DNA from: Micromonospora sp. HM5-17
GTDB taxonomy: Bacteria; Actinomycetota; Actinomycetes; Mycobacteriales; Micromonosporaceae
Reading direction: 5' to 3'
NCBI RefSeq assembly: GCF_003762835.1
Contig: NZ_RJWA01000004.1
Coordinates: forward strand, 310,001 to 374,000
DNA length: 64,000 nt
In this document: piece by piece, positions 30,092 through 39,127 of the stretch
Layout of the letters: each line of letters opens with the position of its first letter
Numbering within the stretch: position 1 is the first letter of the stretch
Made by a program: the position numbers and the translations under genes
Notes under the pieces: model-generated
Databases searched by the model: none
Seen by the model: only the letters and a program-made list of their open reading frames with translations
Told to the model about the DNA's origin: nothing

Positions 30092-32509
30092 CTACGGGCT
30101 CTCGGACGATCCGGCGTCGTCGGGTGCCGGGGCGACCCGCGCGGCGTCGTCGGCCGGCGCGGCGAGGCGTTCGGCGAGGTCGTCGACGGTACGCCAGACG
30201 GCCGGGTCCACCCAGTAGCCGGAGTGCCGGCGCGGGGCGGGCAGGGGCTGACCGTGGACGTACCAGTTCGTCGCCGGGTCGGGGAGTTCGACGTCGACCC
30301 GGGCCGGGTGCCCGGACGGGAAGACCGGGCCGCCGATGTAGTCGGTCTGGTAGTGGAAGTTGCGCCAGGCGTACAGCCCGGCCTCGGCGTCGTCGCCGGT
30401 CGGGGCGAGCCGACGCAGCACGGACTCGCCGAAGTACGCGGGGAACGCCCAGCCGTACAGGGTGGTCAGCGGCGATCCGAAGGTGACCAGGGCCACCGAG
30501 GCGTCCGGCGGCCGGTGCTCGCGTTGCAGCAGGGCGGCCGCGGCCAGCACCGTGCCCTGGCTGTGCGCGGCGATGACCACCCGGCCGCCGCTGTCGCGCA
30601 GCCGCCACAGTCGTCGCTGGAGTTCGGGGACGGCCCGCTCGGCGTACGACGGTGGGGCCAGCGGATGGTACGCGCGCGGCCAGAAGGTCAGGACGTCCCA
30701 GAGTACGGCGATGCGACGCCGGCTGTGCAGGTCCCGCCAGCCGCGCCGGAGCACCAGGATCACCACGGCCGGGACGCCGGCCGCCAGGTAGCTGCCGAGC
30801 GTCGTCGCCCACTGCGTACCCCAGGGCTGCTTGCCGTGGAGCTGGTAGCGGACCAGGAGGACGGCGAGCAGCACCGCCCCGGTCGCCGCGATCGCGGTGC
30901 ACAGCGTGTCGAGGTCGCGGGGTATCCGGGCGACCCGGCGGGCCCGGGCGATCCGGGCCGCCCAGCCGTGGTCGAGGCGCAGTCGGGCCGCCCATCCCCG
31001 GGTTCGCCGGACAGGCGGGTCGTCGTCGAGGGCGTCCCGCTGCCAGCCCGGCTCGCTCTCCGGCCGGGGCCGCTGCCCGCGGTACCAGGCCCGGACCCGG
31101 GCCAGCGCCACCGGGTCGATCCCGGCCCGCACGTAGCCGACCAGCTCGTACGCGACGAAGAGCAGGACCAGGGCCAGCGGCACCAGGGTCAGGTAGGGCA
31201 CGAGCTTGCCGACGATCGGGTAGACGTACAGCTCGACCTGGCCGTTGGGCACGGCCGGGAGGTGTGCCCGGGTCGAGACCTCGGCGGTCAGCGCCGCGAC
31301 CCGCGTCATCACGCTGACCAGGACGACGTCGAGCGCCAGGACGCCGAGGGTGAGCGCCACGAACGGGCCGAAGGCGAGGAAGGTGCCGCGTACCCAGCCG
31401 CCGGTGATCGTGACGGCCAGCACCAGCAGCAGGGCGAGGAAGACGCCGCAGAGGACGACGTCCGCCACGGTCTGCATCCCGGGTAGGTAGCCGAACGGTT
31501 GGGCGTACGCCGGCTGGACCGCCGCGAACCATCCGGCGAGGCCGACGGCGGCGCCACCGAGTCCGAGCAGCGTCAGCGGTACGGCCGCCGGCCGGTGCTC
31601 GACGGCGACGAAGACGAGCGCGCCGAGCAGGACCAGCCCGCCGAGGGCCAGCGCGAGGCACCCGGCGAGCGTGGCGGCGCCGACCCCGACCTGTTGCCCG
31701 CTCTCCAGGACGGTGTGGGCCAGCGCCACCGCCACGAAGGCCAACCCGGCCGCGAGGTGCAGATAGCCGAGGTCGAGGGCGCTGCGCTGGCCGTCCCAGA
31801 AGCACGGGTCGGCGAGGCCCACCCCGCGGCGGGTCGCGGTCTCGGTCCGCCCGGCCGGCGCCGTGGCGTCGGGCGTCGGGGTGGGTGTGGTCGCCTCGTA
31901 CCGGCTGATACTGCGCAGTGCCAGGACGGCCAGCAGGGCGAGCAGGGCGAGTGGCAGCAGCGCGCCGGCCAGGATCCGCCGTCCGGGATGCCCGGTGAGC
32001 GGTGCGGCGTGCAGCAGCGCGAGCGGCCAGGTGTCGTCGGCGCAGGCGGGCTGGCCGCCGCACTGGTAGCCGAGCAGTTCCATCCCGGCCAGCGCGGCGA
32101 TCAGCAGCAGGTTCAGGGTGAGGCCGAGGGCGGCCCAGCGTACCGTCGCCCGGTGCAGCCAGAACCGGACCCGGCCGGCGTGGGTTCGGGGCGTGCACAT
32201 CCAGCCCGCCACGTTCGCCAGCGCGAACGGGAAGAGCAGCAACCACAGCACCCGCGACCCGCTGCGCGAGGTCAGTCCGCCCCACGAGTACGCCTCGACG
32301 TGTCGGCCGGCCACGTCCGCGGTTCGGTAGAAGCCGGCGATGCGGTCCCCGGCGACGTGCTGCGGTGCCGCGTCACCGAGCAGGTCCTCCGGTGTGGTGC
32401 CGCCGACCCCGTGCAGCCGGAGTTCGGTGACGCCGCCGAGGTCGGCGACCGGCGGGATCAGCCCGGACGGGCGGGGCACCGGCGACGTGTCGTGGCGCTG
32501 CAGCGGCAT
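30092..32509 (-). CDS. Polytopic membrane protein with alpha/beta-hydrolase segment
   Basis: About 805 residues. The cytoplasmic N-terminus has LRLHGVGGTTPEDLLG and AYSWGGLTSRSGSR. Around ten hydrophobic helices follow (RVLWLLLFPFALANVAGW and others). The C-terminal part contains a serine-hydrolase elbow, VIAAHSQGTVLAAA, and VTFGSPL, typical of lipase-like folds. Substrate unknown. The ATG at 32509 has AGGTGG at six bases and was preferred over an upstream in-frame start. It converges on the kinase gene with about 240 bases between, in which I see no convincing gene. Confidence 0.7.
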   Translation of the reverse strand: MPLQRHDTSPVPRPSGLIPPVADLGGVTELRLHGVGGTTPEDLLGDAAPQHVAGDRIAGFYRTADVAGRHVEAYSWGGLTSRSGSRVLWLLLFPFALANVAGWMCTPRTHAGRVRFWLHRATVRWAALGLTLNLLLIAALAGMELLGYQCGGQPACADDTWPLALLHAAPLTGHPGRRILAGALLPLALLALLAVLALRSISRYEATTPTPTPDATAPAGRTETATRRGVGLADPCFWDGQRSALDLGYLHLAAGLAFVAVALAHTVLESGQQVGVGAATLAGCLALALGGLVLLGALVFVAVEHRPAAVPLTLLGLGGAAVGLAGWFAAVQPAYAQPFGYLPGMQTVADVVLCGVFLALLLVLAVTITGGWVRGTFLAFGPFVALTLGVLALDVVLVSVMTRVAALTAEVSTRAHLPAVPNGQVELYVYPIVGKLVPYLTLVPLALVLLFVAYELVGYVRAGIDPVALARVRAWYRGQRPRPESEPGWQRDALDDDPPVRRTRGWAARLRLDHGWAARIARARRVARIPRDLDTLCTAIAATGAVLLAVLLVRYQLHGKQPWGTQWATTLGSYLAAGVPAVVILVLRRGWRDLHSRRRIAVLWDVLTFWPRAYHPLAPPSYAERAVPELQRRLWRLRDSGGRVVIAAHSQGTVLAAAALLQREHRPPDASVALVTFGSPLTTLYGWAFPAYFGESVLRRLAPTGDDAEAGLYAWRNFHYQTDYIGGPVFPSGHPARVDVELPDPATNWYVHGQPLPAPRRHSGYWVDPAVWRTVDDLAERLAAPADDAARVAPAPDDAGSSESP

Positions 32510-32770
32510 GACGTACCACCTGGATCGTCGGGTCCGCGGCAGCCGGTGCCCCGTGCGCCCGGCGGGTCGGTCGGCGGGCACCCGGGAACACCCGAACGGG
32601 TCGGGCTGGTCGTCCCCACGCTGCCCGGCGCCACGCCGGAACGCTGTCGCAACGCCGACAGGAGACCACCTCCGGGACCGCGTGACCGGCGGTTTCGCCC
32701 CATCGGGTGACCGCGCCGGCGTCGATCCGGCGGTGGGGTGGCACGGACCGGGGTACGCGGGCGGGTCGGA

Positions 32771-33502
32771 TCAGATGATGCCGCCGGCCGCGCGGAGGTT
32801 CTGCCCGGTCATCCAGCGGCCGTCCGGGCCGACCAGAAAGGCCACCACGTCGGCGACGTCCGCCGGTTCGCCGAGTCGGCCCAGCGGACTCAGCGCGCGG
32901 ATCCGCTCGAGCGAGTCGGCGGAGTTGGCGCTGCGCAGCAGGTCGGTGTCGGTGGCGCCGGGCGAGACGGTGTTCACGGTGATCCCCCGCCCGCCGAGTT
33001 CCCGCGCCGCCACCCTGGTGAACTGTTCGACCGCCGCCTTGCTCGCGGCGTAGACCGCGACCCCCGGGACGGCCAGAACGGTGTTGGCGGTGGAGATGGT
33101 GACGATTCGACCGCCGTCGCGCATCCGCCGGGCGGCGTGTTGCAGCGCCCGGAAGACGCCCCGGGTGTTGACCGCCATCACCCGGTCGTAGTCCTCGGCC
33201 GAGACCTCGGCGATCGGCGCCGTATGGACCACGGCGGCGTTGTTGACCAGGATGTCGAGCCCGTCGAGCAGGTCGTCGGCCGCGGCGAAGAGCGCGTCCA
33301 CGTCGGCGTCGACGCCGACGTCGGCGCGGACCGGGGTGGCCCGCCCGGCGCAGTGCTCGGCGACCAGTTTGGCCGCCGCCTCGTCCTCCCGGTAGCTGAA
33401 GACCACCCGGGCGCCGTCGGCCACCAACCGCTGCACGATCGCCCGGCCGATCCCCCGCGACCCGCCGGTGACGATCGCCCCCTTGCCGTCCAGTACCCCC
33501 AC
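32771..33502 (-). CDS. SDR-family oxidoreductase
   Basis: 243-residue short-chain dehydrogenase/reductase. NAD(P)-binding TGGSRGIGRA near the N-terminus, NNAA motif (DILVNNAAVV), catalytic Tyr and Lys in VYAASKAA, and the typical C-terminal end GQNLRAAGG. GTG start. It resembles 3-oxoacyl-ACP reductase-like and glucose dehydrogenase-like SDRs; substrate cannot be assigned. Divergent from the Nramp-like gene. About 260 bases separate it from the membrane hydrolase downstream, with no gene seen there. Confidence 0.88.
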   Translation of the reverse strand: MGVLDGKGAIVTGGSRGIGRAIVQRLVADGARVVFSYREDEAAAKLVAEHCAGRATPVRADVGVDADVDALFAAADDLLDGLDILVNNAAVVHTAPIAEVSAEDYDRVMAVNTRGVFRALQHAARRMRDGGRIVTISTANTVLAVPGVAVYAASKAAVEQFTRVAARELGGRGITVNTVSPGATDTDLLRSANSADSLERIRALSPLGRLGEPADVADVVAFLVGPDGRWMTGQNLRAAGGII

Positions 33503-33674
33503 GCCACCTCCCGGCTCCGGTCGTCATCCCCGGTGAGTGGTGATCTCGCCACCACCGGTGAACGATCTTACTGCTGCCGCCGTCCGACGGAGCCGTACCG
33601 CATCGATTGTTGCTTCGCGGTTGTGCATGGATGACGATTGATGTCCGGGGGGATCTCCCACAAGGAGCCATCTC

Positions 33675-35183
33675 ATGTCGGACGCAACCCAGGCTCCGGA
33701 TGTCCACTCCCACCCACTCGGCCCCGGCCGGCCCGCGCTCGCCGTCGCCGACCTCCCCGAACCCGAGGAGGTCTTCAGGGTCCGCCGCATCGGACCGCGC
33801 GAGCTCGTCATGTACGCCCTCGGTCCCAGCCTGATCGCCCTCGGCATCTCGATCGGCAGCGGCGAGTGGCTCCTCGGTCCACAGGCGGTGGGGCAGTTCG
33901 GCTTCGTCGGCGTCGGCTGGGTCATCCTCGTCTCGGCGGTGCTGCAGACGTTCTACGACATCGAGTGCGCCCGGTACGTGATCGCGACCGGCGAGGCCCC
34001 GGTGGTCGGCTGGGGGCGGGTGCCGCCCGGCGTCCTGCTCTGGGTGCCGCTCTCGGTCTTCCTGGTCATCTTCGCGTTCATCGCCGGCGGCTGGGCGGCC
34101 TCGGCCGGCGAGGGCGTGTACGCGCTGATCCACGGCGAGGTCGCGCCGTCCGGCGCCGAAGAACCCCGGCTCTGGGCGATCGCGCTGCTGGCGCTGGTCT
34201 TCGTCATCGCCGCCGCGGCGAAACGGGTCAGCCGGGCCCTCGAGCTCGCCAACTGGGTGATGATCGGCACCATCCTGGTCGTCCTCCTGCTCGTCGCCCT
34301 CGTCGTCGTCCCCTTCGACCTCTGGTGGGAGGGGATCCGGGGTTTCGTCACCCCGGCCGCACCGCCGGACGGGATCATCGCCACCCAGCTCGGCGGGCTC
34401 GCCGGCTTCACCGCGCTCGTCTCCGGACTGAACTGGTACGCGATGGGCCACTACCGGGACAAGGGCTACGGCATGGGCTACCGTACCGGCTTCATCGCCG
34501 GGCTCCGGGGCGAGCGTCGGGACCTCCGCGACGTCGGCGTCACCTTCCCGGACACCCCGGCCAACGCGGCCCGGTGGCGGCGGTGGTACCGGCTGCTCCT
34601 CACCGACATGTGGGGCATCTTCTTCGTCGGTGCGATGCTCGGCATGCTGCTCCCGACGATCCTGATGGCGCACGCCGTCGAGGTGTCCGGCACGACACCG
34701 ACCACCGCCGACGTGCCGACCTTCGTCGCCACCGCCCTCAAACCCGATCACGGGCCGCTGATGTTCTACGGCATGCTGCTGATCGGCGTACTGGTGCTGT
34801 TCAGCACCCAGCTCGGCATCTTCGAGGGGATGGTCCGGGTCAGCACCGACGCGGCGCACGGGACCAGCCCCCGGCTGCGCCGCCTGGTCGAGGGCGACCC
34901 CCGCCGCTTCTACTACCCGTTCATGCTGGTCCTGCTGGTGATCATCGCGGTGGTGCTCCATCTGGCGCTGCCGGTGAACCTGGTGCAGTGGTCGGCGAAC
35001 ATGTCCAACCTCGGCGCCCTGGTCTACCCGTTCCTGCTCATCTATCTGAACAGCCGACTGCCCCGGCCGGCCCGTCCCCGGCCCTGGCACCACGTCCTGC
35101 TCGTCGCCAACGTTTTCTTCTTCGGGTTCTTCTTCGTCAACTTCATCGCCGACTTCGTCGGCGACCCGCTGATCACCTTCTGA
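33675..35183 (+). CDS. Nramp-related transporter
   Basis: 502 residues with about eleven hydrophobic helices, spread over the whole protein after a 40-residue N-terminal tail. TM1 reads ALGPSLIALGISIGSGEW. The position of the Nramp metal-binding DPGN motif is occupied by SIGSGE, and TM6 (FFVGAMLGMLLPTILMAH) does not show the usual MPH-type motif. This suggests a divergent Nramp branch with another substrate. ATG with AAGGAG at seven bases. A strong hairpin follows the stop. Annotation pipelines would probably say Nramp family metal transporter; I would not assert the metal. Confidence 0.8.
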   Translation: MSDATQAPDVHSHPLGPGRPALAVADLPEPEEVFRVRRIGPRELVMYALGPSLIALGISIGSGEWLLGPQAVGQFGFVGVGWVILVSAVLQTFYDIECARYVIATGEAPVVGWGRVPPGVLLWVPLSVFLVIFAFIAGGWAASAGEGVYALIHGEVAPSGAEEPRLWAIALLALVFVIAAAAKRVSRALELANWVMIGTILVVLLLVALVVVPFDLWWEGIRGFVTPAAPPDGIIATQLGGLAGFTALVSGLNWYAMGHYRDKGYGMGYRTGFIAGLRGERRDLRDVGVTFPDTPANAARWRRWYRLLLTDMWGIFFVGAMLGMLLPTILMAHAVEVSGTTPTTADVPTFVATALKPDHGPLMFYGMLLIGVLVLFSTQLGIFEGMVRVSTDAAHGTSPRLRRLVEGDPRRFYYPFMLVLLVIIAVVLHLALPVNLVQWSANMSNLGALVYPFLLIYLNSRLPRPARPRPWHHVLLVANVFFFGFFFVNFIADFVGDPLITF

Positions 35184-35190
35184 GGATCGC

Positions 35191-35229
35191 GGCCGGCCCG
35201 GCCGTCGTGCGGCGGTGGCCGGGCCGGCC
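35191..35229 (+). terminator. Hairpin terminator after Nramp-like gene
   Basis: Perfect 13-base inverted repeat, GGCCGGCCCGGCC at 35191-35203 and its complement at 35217-35229, with a 13-base loop. It begins eight bases after the stop codon. There is no U-tract, as is common in high-GC actinobacteria. Confidence 0.7.
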
Positions 35230-35340
35230 CGTCACCGGCGCCGTCGAGGTGTCGCCTCTCCGCCGGGGACAGACCTCGTGACCGCCGGCGCCGCGGGGCG
35301 TAGGGTGGCTGCCGGCAGGCCGACGACGGGGAGGAGCGGC

Positions 35341-35991
35341 ATGACCGAGGTGGCGACCGCCCCCGGGACGGGGCTGACCGAGATCACCTCCGCAGCCGAG
35401 CTGCGGGCGTTGCTCGGCGAGCCGAAGCCCCGGGCGGTGACCAAGGAGCGGGTACGGCTGCACGAGATCGACCGCGAGTGGCTGGCCAACTCACCGTTCT
35501 GCCTGGTCGCGACCTCCGGCGCCGACGGGAGCTGCGACGTCTCGCCGAAGGGCGATCCGCCCGGCTTCACCCTGGTGCTCGACGACACCACGATCGCCAT
35601 ACCGGAGCGGCCCGGCAACCGACGGGCCGACGGTTTCCTGAACATCCTGGCCAACCCGCACGTGGGGTTGATCTACTTCGTCCCCGGCCGGGGTGAGACG
35701 CTGCGGATCAACGGCCGGGCGCGGGTGGTCCGGGACGCGCCGTTCTTCGACCGGATGGTGGTCAGGGGACACCGCCCGGTCCTGGCGCTGGTCGTCGACA
35801 TCGAGCAGATCTTCTTCCACTGTGCCAAGGCGTTCCTCCGCTCCGAGCTCTGGAAGCCGGAGACCTGGCATCCCGAGGTGCTGCCCTCGCACGCCCAGAT
35901 CGTCAAGCGGGTGCAGCAGACCGAGGAGACCCTGGAGGAGTTGGAGCGCTACTACGGCGCCCAGTACGCCGAGCAGCTCTACCGGAGCTGA
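35341..35991 (+). CDS. FMN-dependent PPOX-type flavoprotein
   Basis: 216-residue split-barrel protein of the pyridoxamine 5'-phosphate oxidase superfamily. Recognisable segments: FCLVATSGADGSCDVSPKGD (FMN-phosphate side), IAIPERPGNRRADGFLNIL, VGLIYFVPGRGETLRINGRA, and the C-terminal CAKAFLRSELWKPETW. This pattern fits the MSMEG_1061-like PPOX group. Members bind FMN or F420; the exact reaction is unknown. ATG preceded by GGGGAGGAG. It stands alone between the Nramp terminator and a short tandem repeat. Confidence 0.85.
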   Translation: MTEVATAPGTGLTEITSAAELRALLGEPKPRAVTKERVRLHEIDREWLANSPFCLVATSGADGSCDVSPKGDPPGFTLVLDDTTIAIPERPGNRRADGFLNILANPHVGLIYFVPGRGETLRINGRARVVRDAPFFDRMVVRGHRPVLALVVDIEQIFFHCAKAFLRSELWKPETWHPEVLPSHAQIVKRVQQTEETLEELERYYGAQYAEQLYRS

Positions 35992-36008
35992 TCCGCGCGC
36001 CGCGCCGG

Positions 36009-36065
36009 CCTGGTCCCGCCGCACCCGCCTGGTCCCGCCGCACCCGCCTGGTCTCGCCGCGCCGG
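36009..36065. repeat. 19-bp tandem repeat, three copies
   Basis: Unit CCTGGTCCCGCCGCACCCG at 36009-36027, an identical copy at 36028-36046 and a diverged third (three mismatches) at 36047-36065. It lies in the spacer between the PPOX gene and the hxlR-type gene. No inverted symmetry; a slippage repeat is the simplest reading. Confidence 0.8.
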
Positions 36066-36107
36066 CCCGCGCCTCGGTCGTCGTCCGCCACCGCGAATGG
36101 TCGGCGG

Positions 36108-36551
36108 TCAGTCGACGCGGCGGTCGTACCTCTCGCGGTTGGCGCGTACCTCGTCCATGTGCGCCTCGGCCCACTCCTTGATGCCGCGCATGAGGTGGTG
36201 GAGCGAGAGCCCGAGGTCGGTCAGCTCGTACGTGACCGTGACCGGCACCGTCGCCGTCACGGTACGGGTGATCAGACCGTCGCGTTCGAGGGAGCGCAGC
36301 GTCTGGGTGAGCATCTTCTGACTGACCCCGGCCAGCCGGCGGGACAACTCGGAGTAGCGCATCGCCCGTGGCTCGCCGACGCAGTCGGCCCCGGGCTGGT
36401 GCGGCCCGCCGCTGCCGAGCGCGGCGAGGATCAGCGCGACCCACTTGTCGGAGATCCGGTCGAGCAACTGGCGGCTGGGACAGTTCTCCAGGAACGCGTC
36501 ATAGTCCGCCCGCGCCTGTGCCCGCTTCTGGGCCGCCGTCAGCGTTGGCAT
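36108..36551 (-). CDS. HxlR-family transcriptional regulator
   Basis: 147-residue winged helix regulator. Family markers: NCPSRQLLDRISDKW, in which the Cys is the redox/thiol-reactive position in several HxlR proteins, then MRYSELSRRLAGVSQKMLTQTLRSLERDGLI and YELTDLGLSL. Encoded divergently from the quinone oxidoreductase-like gene with a near-perfect palindrome between them. This is the classic layout of a repressor controlling an NADPH quinone reductase under electrophile or disulfide stress (inference from family precedent). Confidence 0.9.
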   Translation of the reverse strand: MPTLTAAQKRAQARADYDAFLENCPSRQLLDRISDKWVALILAALGSGGPHQPGADCVGEPRAMRYSELSRRLAGVSQKMLTQTLRSLERDGLITRTVTATVPVTVTYELTDLGLSLHHLMRGIKEWAEAHMDEVRANRERYDRRVD

Positions 36552-36581
36552 CGACCACTCCTTCGCACCGAGGGGTGACTT

Positions 36582-36599
36582 ACGCACTATGAAGTGCGT
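36582..36599. promoter_or_regulatory. Palindromic HxlR operator candidate
   Basis: ACGCACT at 36582-36588, spacer ATGA, AGTGCGT at 36593-36599: a perfect 7-base inverted repeat with partial symmetry beyond it. It sits 30 bases before the regulator ATG (minus) and 75 bases before the oxidoreductase ATG (plus), so one dimer could control both promoters. Confidence 0.6.
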
Positions 36600-36674
36600 A
36601 CTTCCCGTTGGACAGTTACCCCCTGATAGTGGTGCAGGACAGCCGTCGGAAACAAGCCAACGAGGAGTGGAACC

Positions 36675-37592
36675 ATGGGGGTCGCCACCTTCCGTACCGC
36701 CGTCGTCCGCACCCCGGGCGGACCCGACTCGATCGAGATCATCGACGTACCCGTCGTCGAGCCCGGGCCCGGCGAGGTCCGGGTCGAGATCGCCGCCGCG
36801 CCGGTCAACCCCGTCGACCTCGCGGTCGCGGCCGGCGTCTTCCACGCCATGGGGGTGGTCGACCAGCCCGACCGTACCGGCCTGGGCTGGGACTTCGCCG
36901 GCGTCGTCGCTGCCGCCGGGCCCGGCGTGGACCTGCCCGTCGGCACCCGGGTCGCCGGCATGGTGGCCGGCTTCGACCGCGACTACGGCACCTACGCCGA
37001 GCAACTCGTCGTGTCCGCCGCCGACGTCGCGGTCGTACCCGACGGGCTGGACCTGGTCGCGGCGTCGACGGTGCCGCTCAACGGGCTGACCGCCGCCCAG
37101 ATCGTCGACCTGCTCGGCGACGCGCCCGCCGAGGGCAACTGGCTGCTGGTGACCGGAGCGGCCGGCGCCGTCGGGGGCTACGTCGCCGCACTCGCACCGG
37201 ACCGCGGCTGGCGGGTGACCGGTCTGGCCAGAGCCACGGACGAGGAGTTCGTCCGCGGCCTCGGCGCCGGCTTCACCACGGACGCCGAGCCGGGCTGGGA
37301 CGCGGTCGCCGACTGTGCGGTGCTGGGGGCTCAGGGAGTCGCCCTGGTCCGTGACGGCGGGACCTACGTCGGCGTCCAGCCGAGCGCCGAGCCGGCCGCG
37401 GAGCGCGGCGTCACCGTCGTCGCCGTGGTGGCGCACCCCGATGGTCCTCGCCTGGGCGACCTGCTCGCCCGCGCCGCGTCCGGCGAGCTGCCGGCCCGGG
37501 TCCACGCGGTCGTGCCGCTGGATCAGGTCGCCGACGCCCACCGGGCCGTGGCCAAGGGCGGGGTACGCGGCCGCTACGTGCTCACGCCCTGA
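36675..37592 (+). CDS. NADP-dependent quinone oxidoreductase-like protein
   Basis: 305-residue MDR-superfamily enzyme without zinc-binding Cys clusters. N-terminal GroES-like domain (EPGPGEVRVEIAAAPVNPVD) and the Rossmann motif LVTGAAGAVGGYVAALA, the usual NADPH site of zeta-crystallin-like quinone reductases. GAGGAGTGG precedes the ATG. Divergent from the HxlR gene and likely repressed by it. Expected role: two-electron reduction of quinones or reactive electrophiles; exact substrate unknown. Confidence 0.88.
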   Translation: MGVATFRTAVVRTPGGPDSIEIIDVPVVEPGPGEVRVEIAAAPVNPVDLAVAAGVFHAMGVVDQPDRTGLGWDFAGVVAAAGPGVDLPVGTRVAGMVAGFDRDYGTYAEQLVVSAADVAVVPDGLDLVAASTVPLNGLTAAQIVDLLGDAPAEGNWLLVTGAAGAVGGYVAALAPDRGWRVTGLARATDEEFVRGLGAGFTTDAEPGWDAVADCAVLGAQGVALVRDGGTYVGVQPSAEPAAERGVTVVAVVAHPDGPRLGDLLARAASGELPARVHAVVPLDQVADAHRAVAKGGVRGRYVLTP

Positions 37593-37663
37593 CCGGGGCG
37601 TCCATCGCCGGGGCGCGCCCGTCACCGGTGCACCGCCGCGACCGCCGGCACCCGCCGGACCGG

Positions 37664-39127
37664 TCAGCGCAGCAGCTCGGTGACGGGCCGCCGCCGGATC
37701 GAGGCGTCGAGGACCTGCGCGGTATGGGCCAGGGCGAGGCCGCGCTCCGGAACGGCGCCGGAGACCCGGGGCAGCGCGGCGGCGATCTGTAGCAGACAGC
37801 CCGGGTTGGCGGTGACCAGCAACCGGGCGCCGGTCGCCCGCACGTCCCGGGCCTTGCGCTCGCCGAGCCTCGCCGCCGGTTCCGGGTTGAGGAGGTTCCA
37901 CACCCCGGCCGAGCCGCAGCAGATCTCCGGGTCGGCGATCTCCCGCAGCTCCAGCTCGGGAATGGCCCGCAGCAGCTCCCGGGGCTGGTCCCGGATGCCC
38001 TGGCCGTGGGCCAGGTGGCAGGCGTCGTGGTACGCCACGCTCACCGGCAGCGGATGGCGCCGGGCGACCGGACCCAGCTCCACCAGCAGCTCCGAGAGGT
38101 CGCGGACCCGGGCCGCGAAGGCCGCGGCCCGGTCGGCGTACGCCGGGTCGTCGGCGAGCAGGTCACCGTACTCCTTCATGGTCGAGCCGCAGCCGGCCGC
38201 GTCGACCACGACGTAGTCGACGCCGGCGTCGGCGAACGCGTCGATCAGCCGTCGGGCGAACCGGCGCGCCTCCGCCTCTCGTCCGTTGTGGACGCTCAGC
38301 GCCCCGCAACAGCCCTGCCGGGCCGGGTTGATCACCGCCTCGCACCCCTCGGCGGCCAGCACCCGGGCCGTCGCCGCGTTCACGCCGGGGAAGAACGCGC
38401 GCTGCACGCAGCCGGTGAGCATCCCGACCACCGCGCGGCGCCGGCCGTACGCCGGGACCCGCTCGGGAGGTCGGGGCGCCCGGGTCACCCGGGGTGCCAG
38501 CGACTCCAGGGTGGCCAGCGTCGGGGAGAGCCGGCGGAGCAGGTCGGTCCGGCCGACCAGCCGGCGCAGGCCGCTCGCCTGGTACGCCCGCAGCGGCCCG
38601 CGCAGCAGCCGCAGCCGCCGCGGGTACGGGAAGAGCGCGAAGATGGCCGCCCGGAGCATCCGGTCGCGCACCGGTCGGTCGTACCGCCGCTCGATCTGCT
38701 GCCGGGTCCGCTCGACCAGGGTGTCGTAGCGGACCCCGGAGGGGCAGGCGCTGACGCAGGCCAGGCAGCCCAGGCACCGGTCCACGTGCTCGACCAGCGC
38801 CGCGGAGAGCGGCTCGCCCTCCAGCCCCTGTTTGATGAGGTGGATCCGGCCGCGCGGCGAGTCCATCTCCTCGCCCCAGAGTAGGTACGTGGGACAGGTC
38901 GGCAGGCAAAATCCGCAGTGGACGCAGTCGGAGACCACCTCGGCCGGTGGCGGCCGGTGCCCGTCGAAGGCCGGCTCGGTGCCCCGGCGCGGGGCCGAAT
39001 GACCCGCGACGGGGTCACGCCCGACCGCCCCGAGCGGGTGGCCCGGCCCCACCCCGGCCGACCCGGAGCCGCCGGAGCCGAGTGAGCCGAGCACGTCCCG
39101 GGGCGGGGGCGGGTCGGGCGACGTCAT
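37664..39127 (-). CDS. glcF: Glycolate oxidase iron-sulfur subunit GlcF
   Basis: 487 residues. Two ferredoxin-type 4Fe-4S motifs: CVHCGFCLPTCP and CLGCLACVSACP. C-terminal CCG domains (QGCCGALSVH, ICCGSAGVWNLL). It passes electrons from GlcD/GlcE to the respiratory chain at the membrane. It has an unusual N-terminal extension of about 60 Gly/Pro/Ser-rich residues before the first cluster. The ATG shares a base with the glcE stop (TGATG). Last gene of the aceB-glcD-glcE-glcF run. Confidence 0.92.
   Translation of the reverse strand: MTSPDPPPPRDVLGSLGSGGSGSAGVGPGHPLGAVGRDPVAGHSAPRRGTEPAFDGHRPPPAEVVSDCVHCGFCLPTCPTYLLWGEEMDSPRGRIHLIKQGLEGEPLSAALVEHVDRCLGCLACVSACPSGVRYDTLVERTRQQIERRYDRPVRDRMLRAAIFALFPYPRRLRLLRGPLRAYQASGLRRLVGRTDLLRRLSPTLATLESLAPRVTRAPRPPERVPAYGRRRAVVGMLTGCVQRAFFPGVNAATARVLAAEGCEAVINPARQGCCGALSVHNGREAEARRFARRLIDAFADAGVDYVVVDAAGCGSTMKEYGDLLADDPAYADRAAAFAARVRDLSELLVELGPVARRHPLPVSVAYHDACHLAHGQGIRDQPRELLRAIPELELREIADPEICCGSAGVWNLLNPEPAARLGERKARDVRATGARLLVTANPGCLLQIAAALPRVSGAVPERGLALAHTAQVLDASIRRRPVTELLR

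Noticed and set aside
36009-36065. CRISPR array
   Set aside because: Units are contiguous without spacers and only three copies exist.
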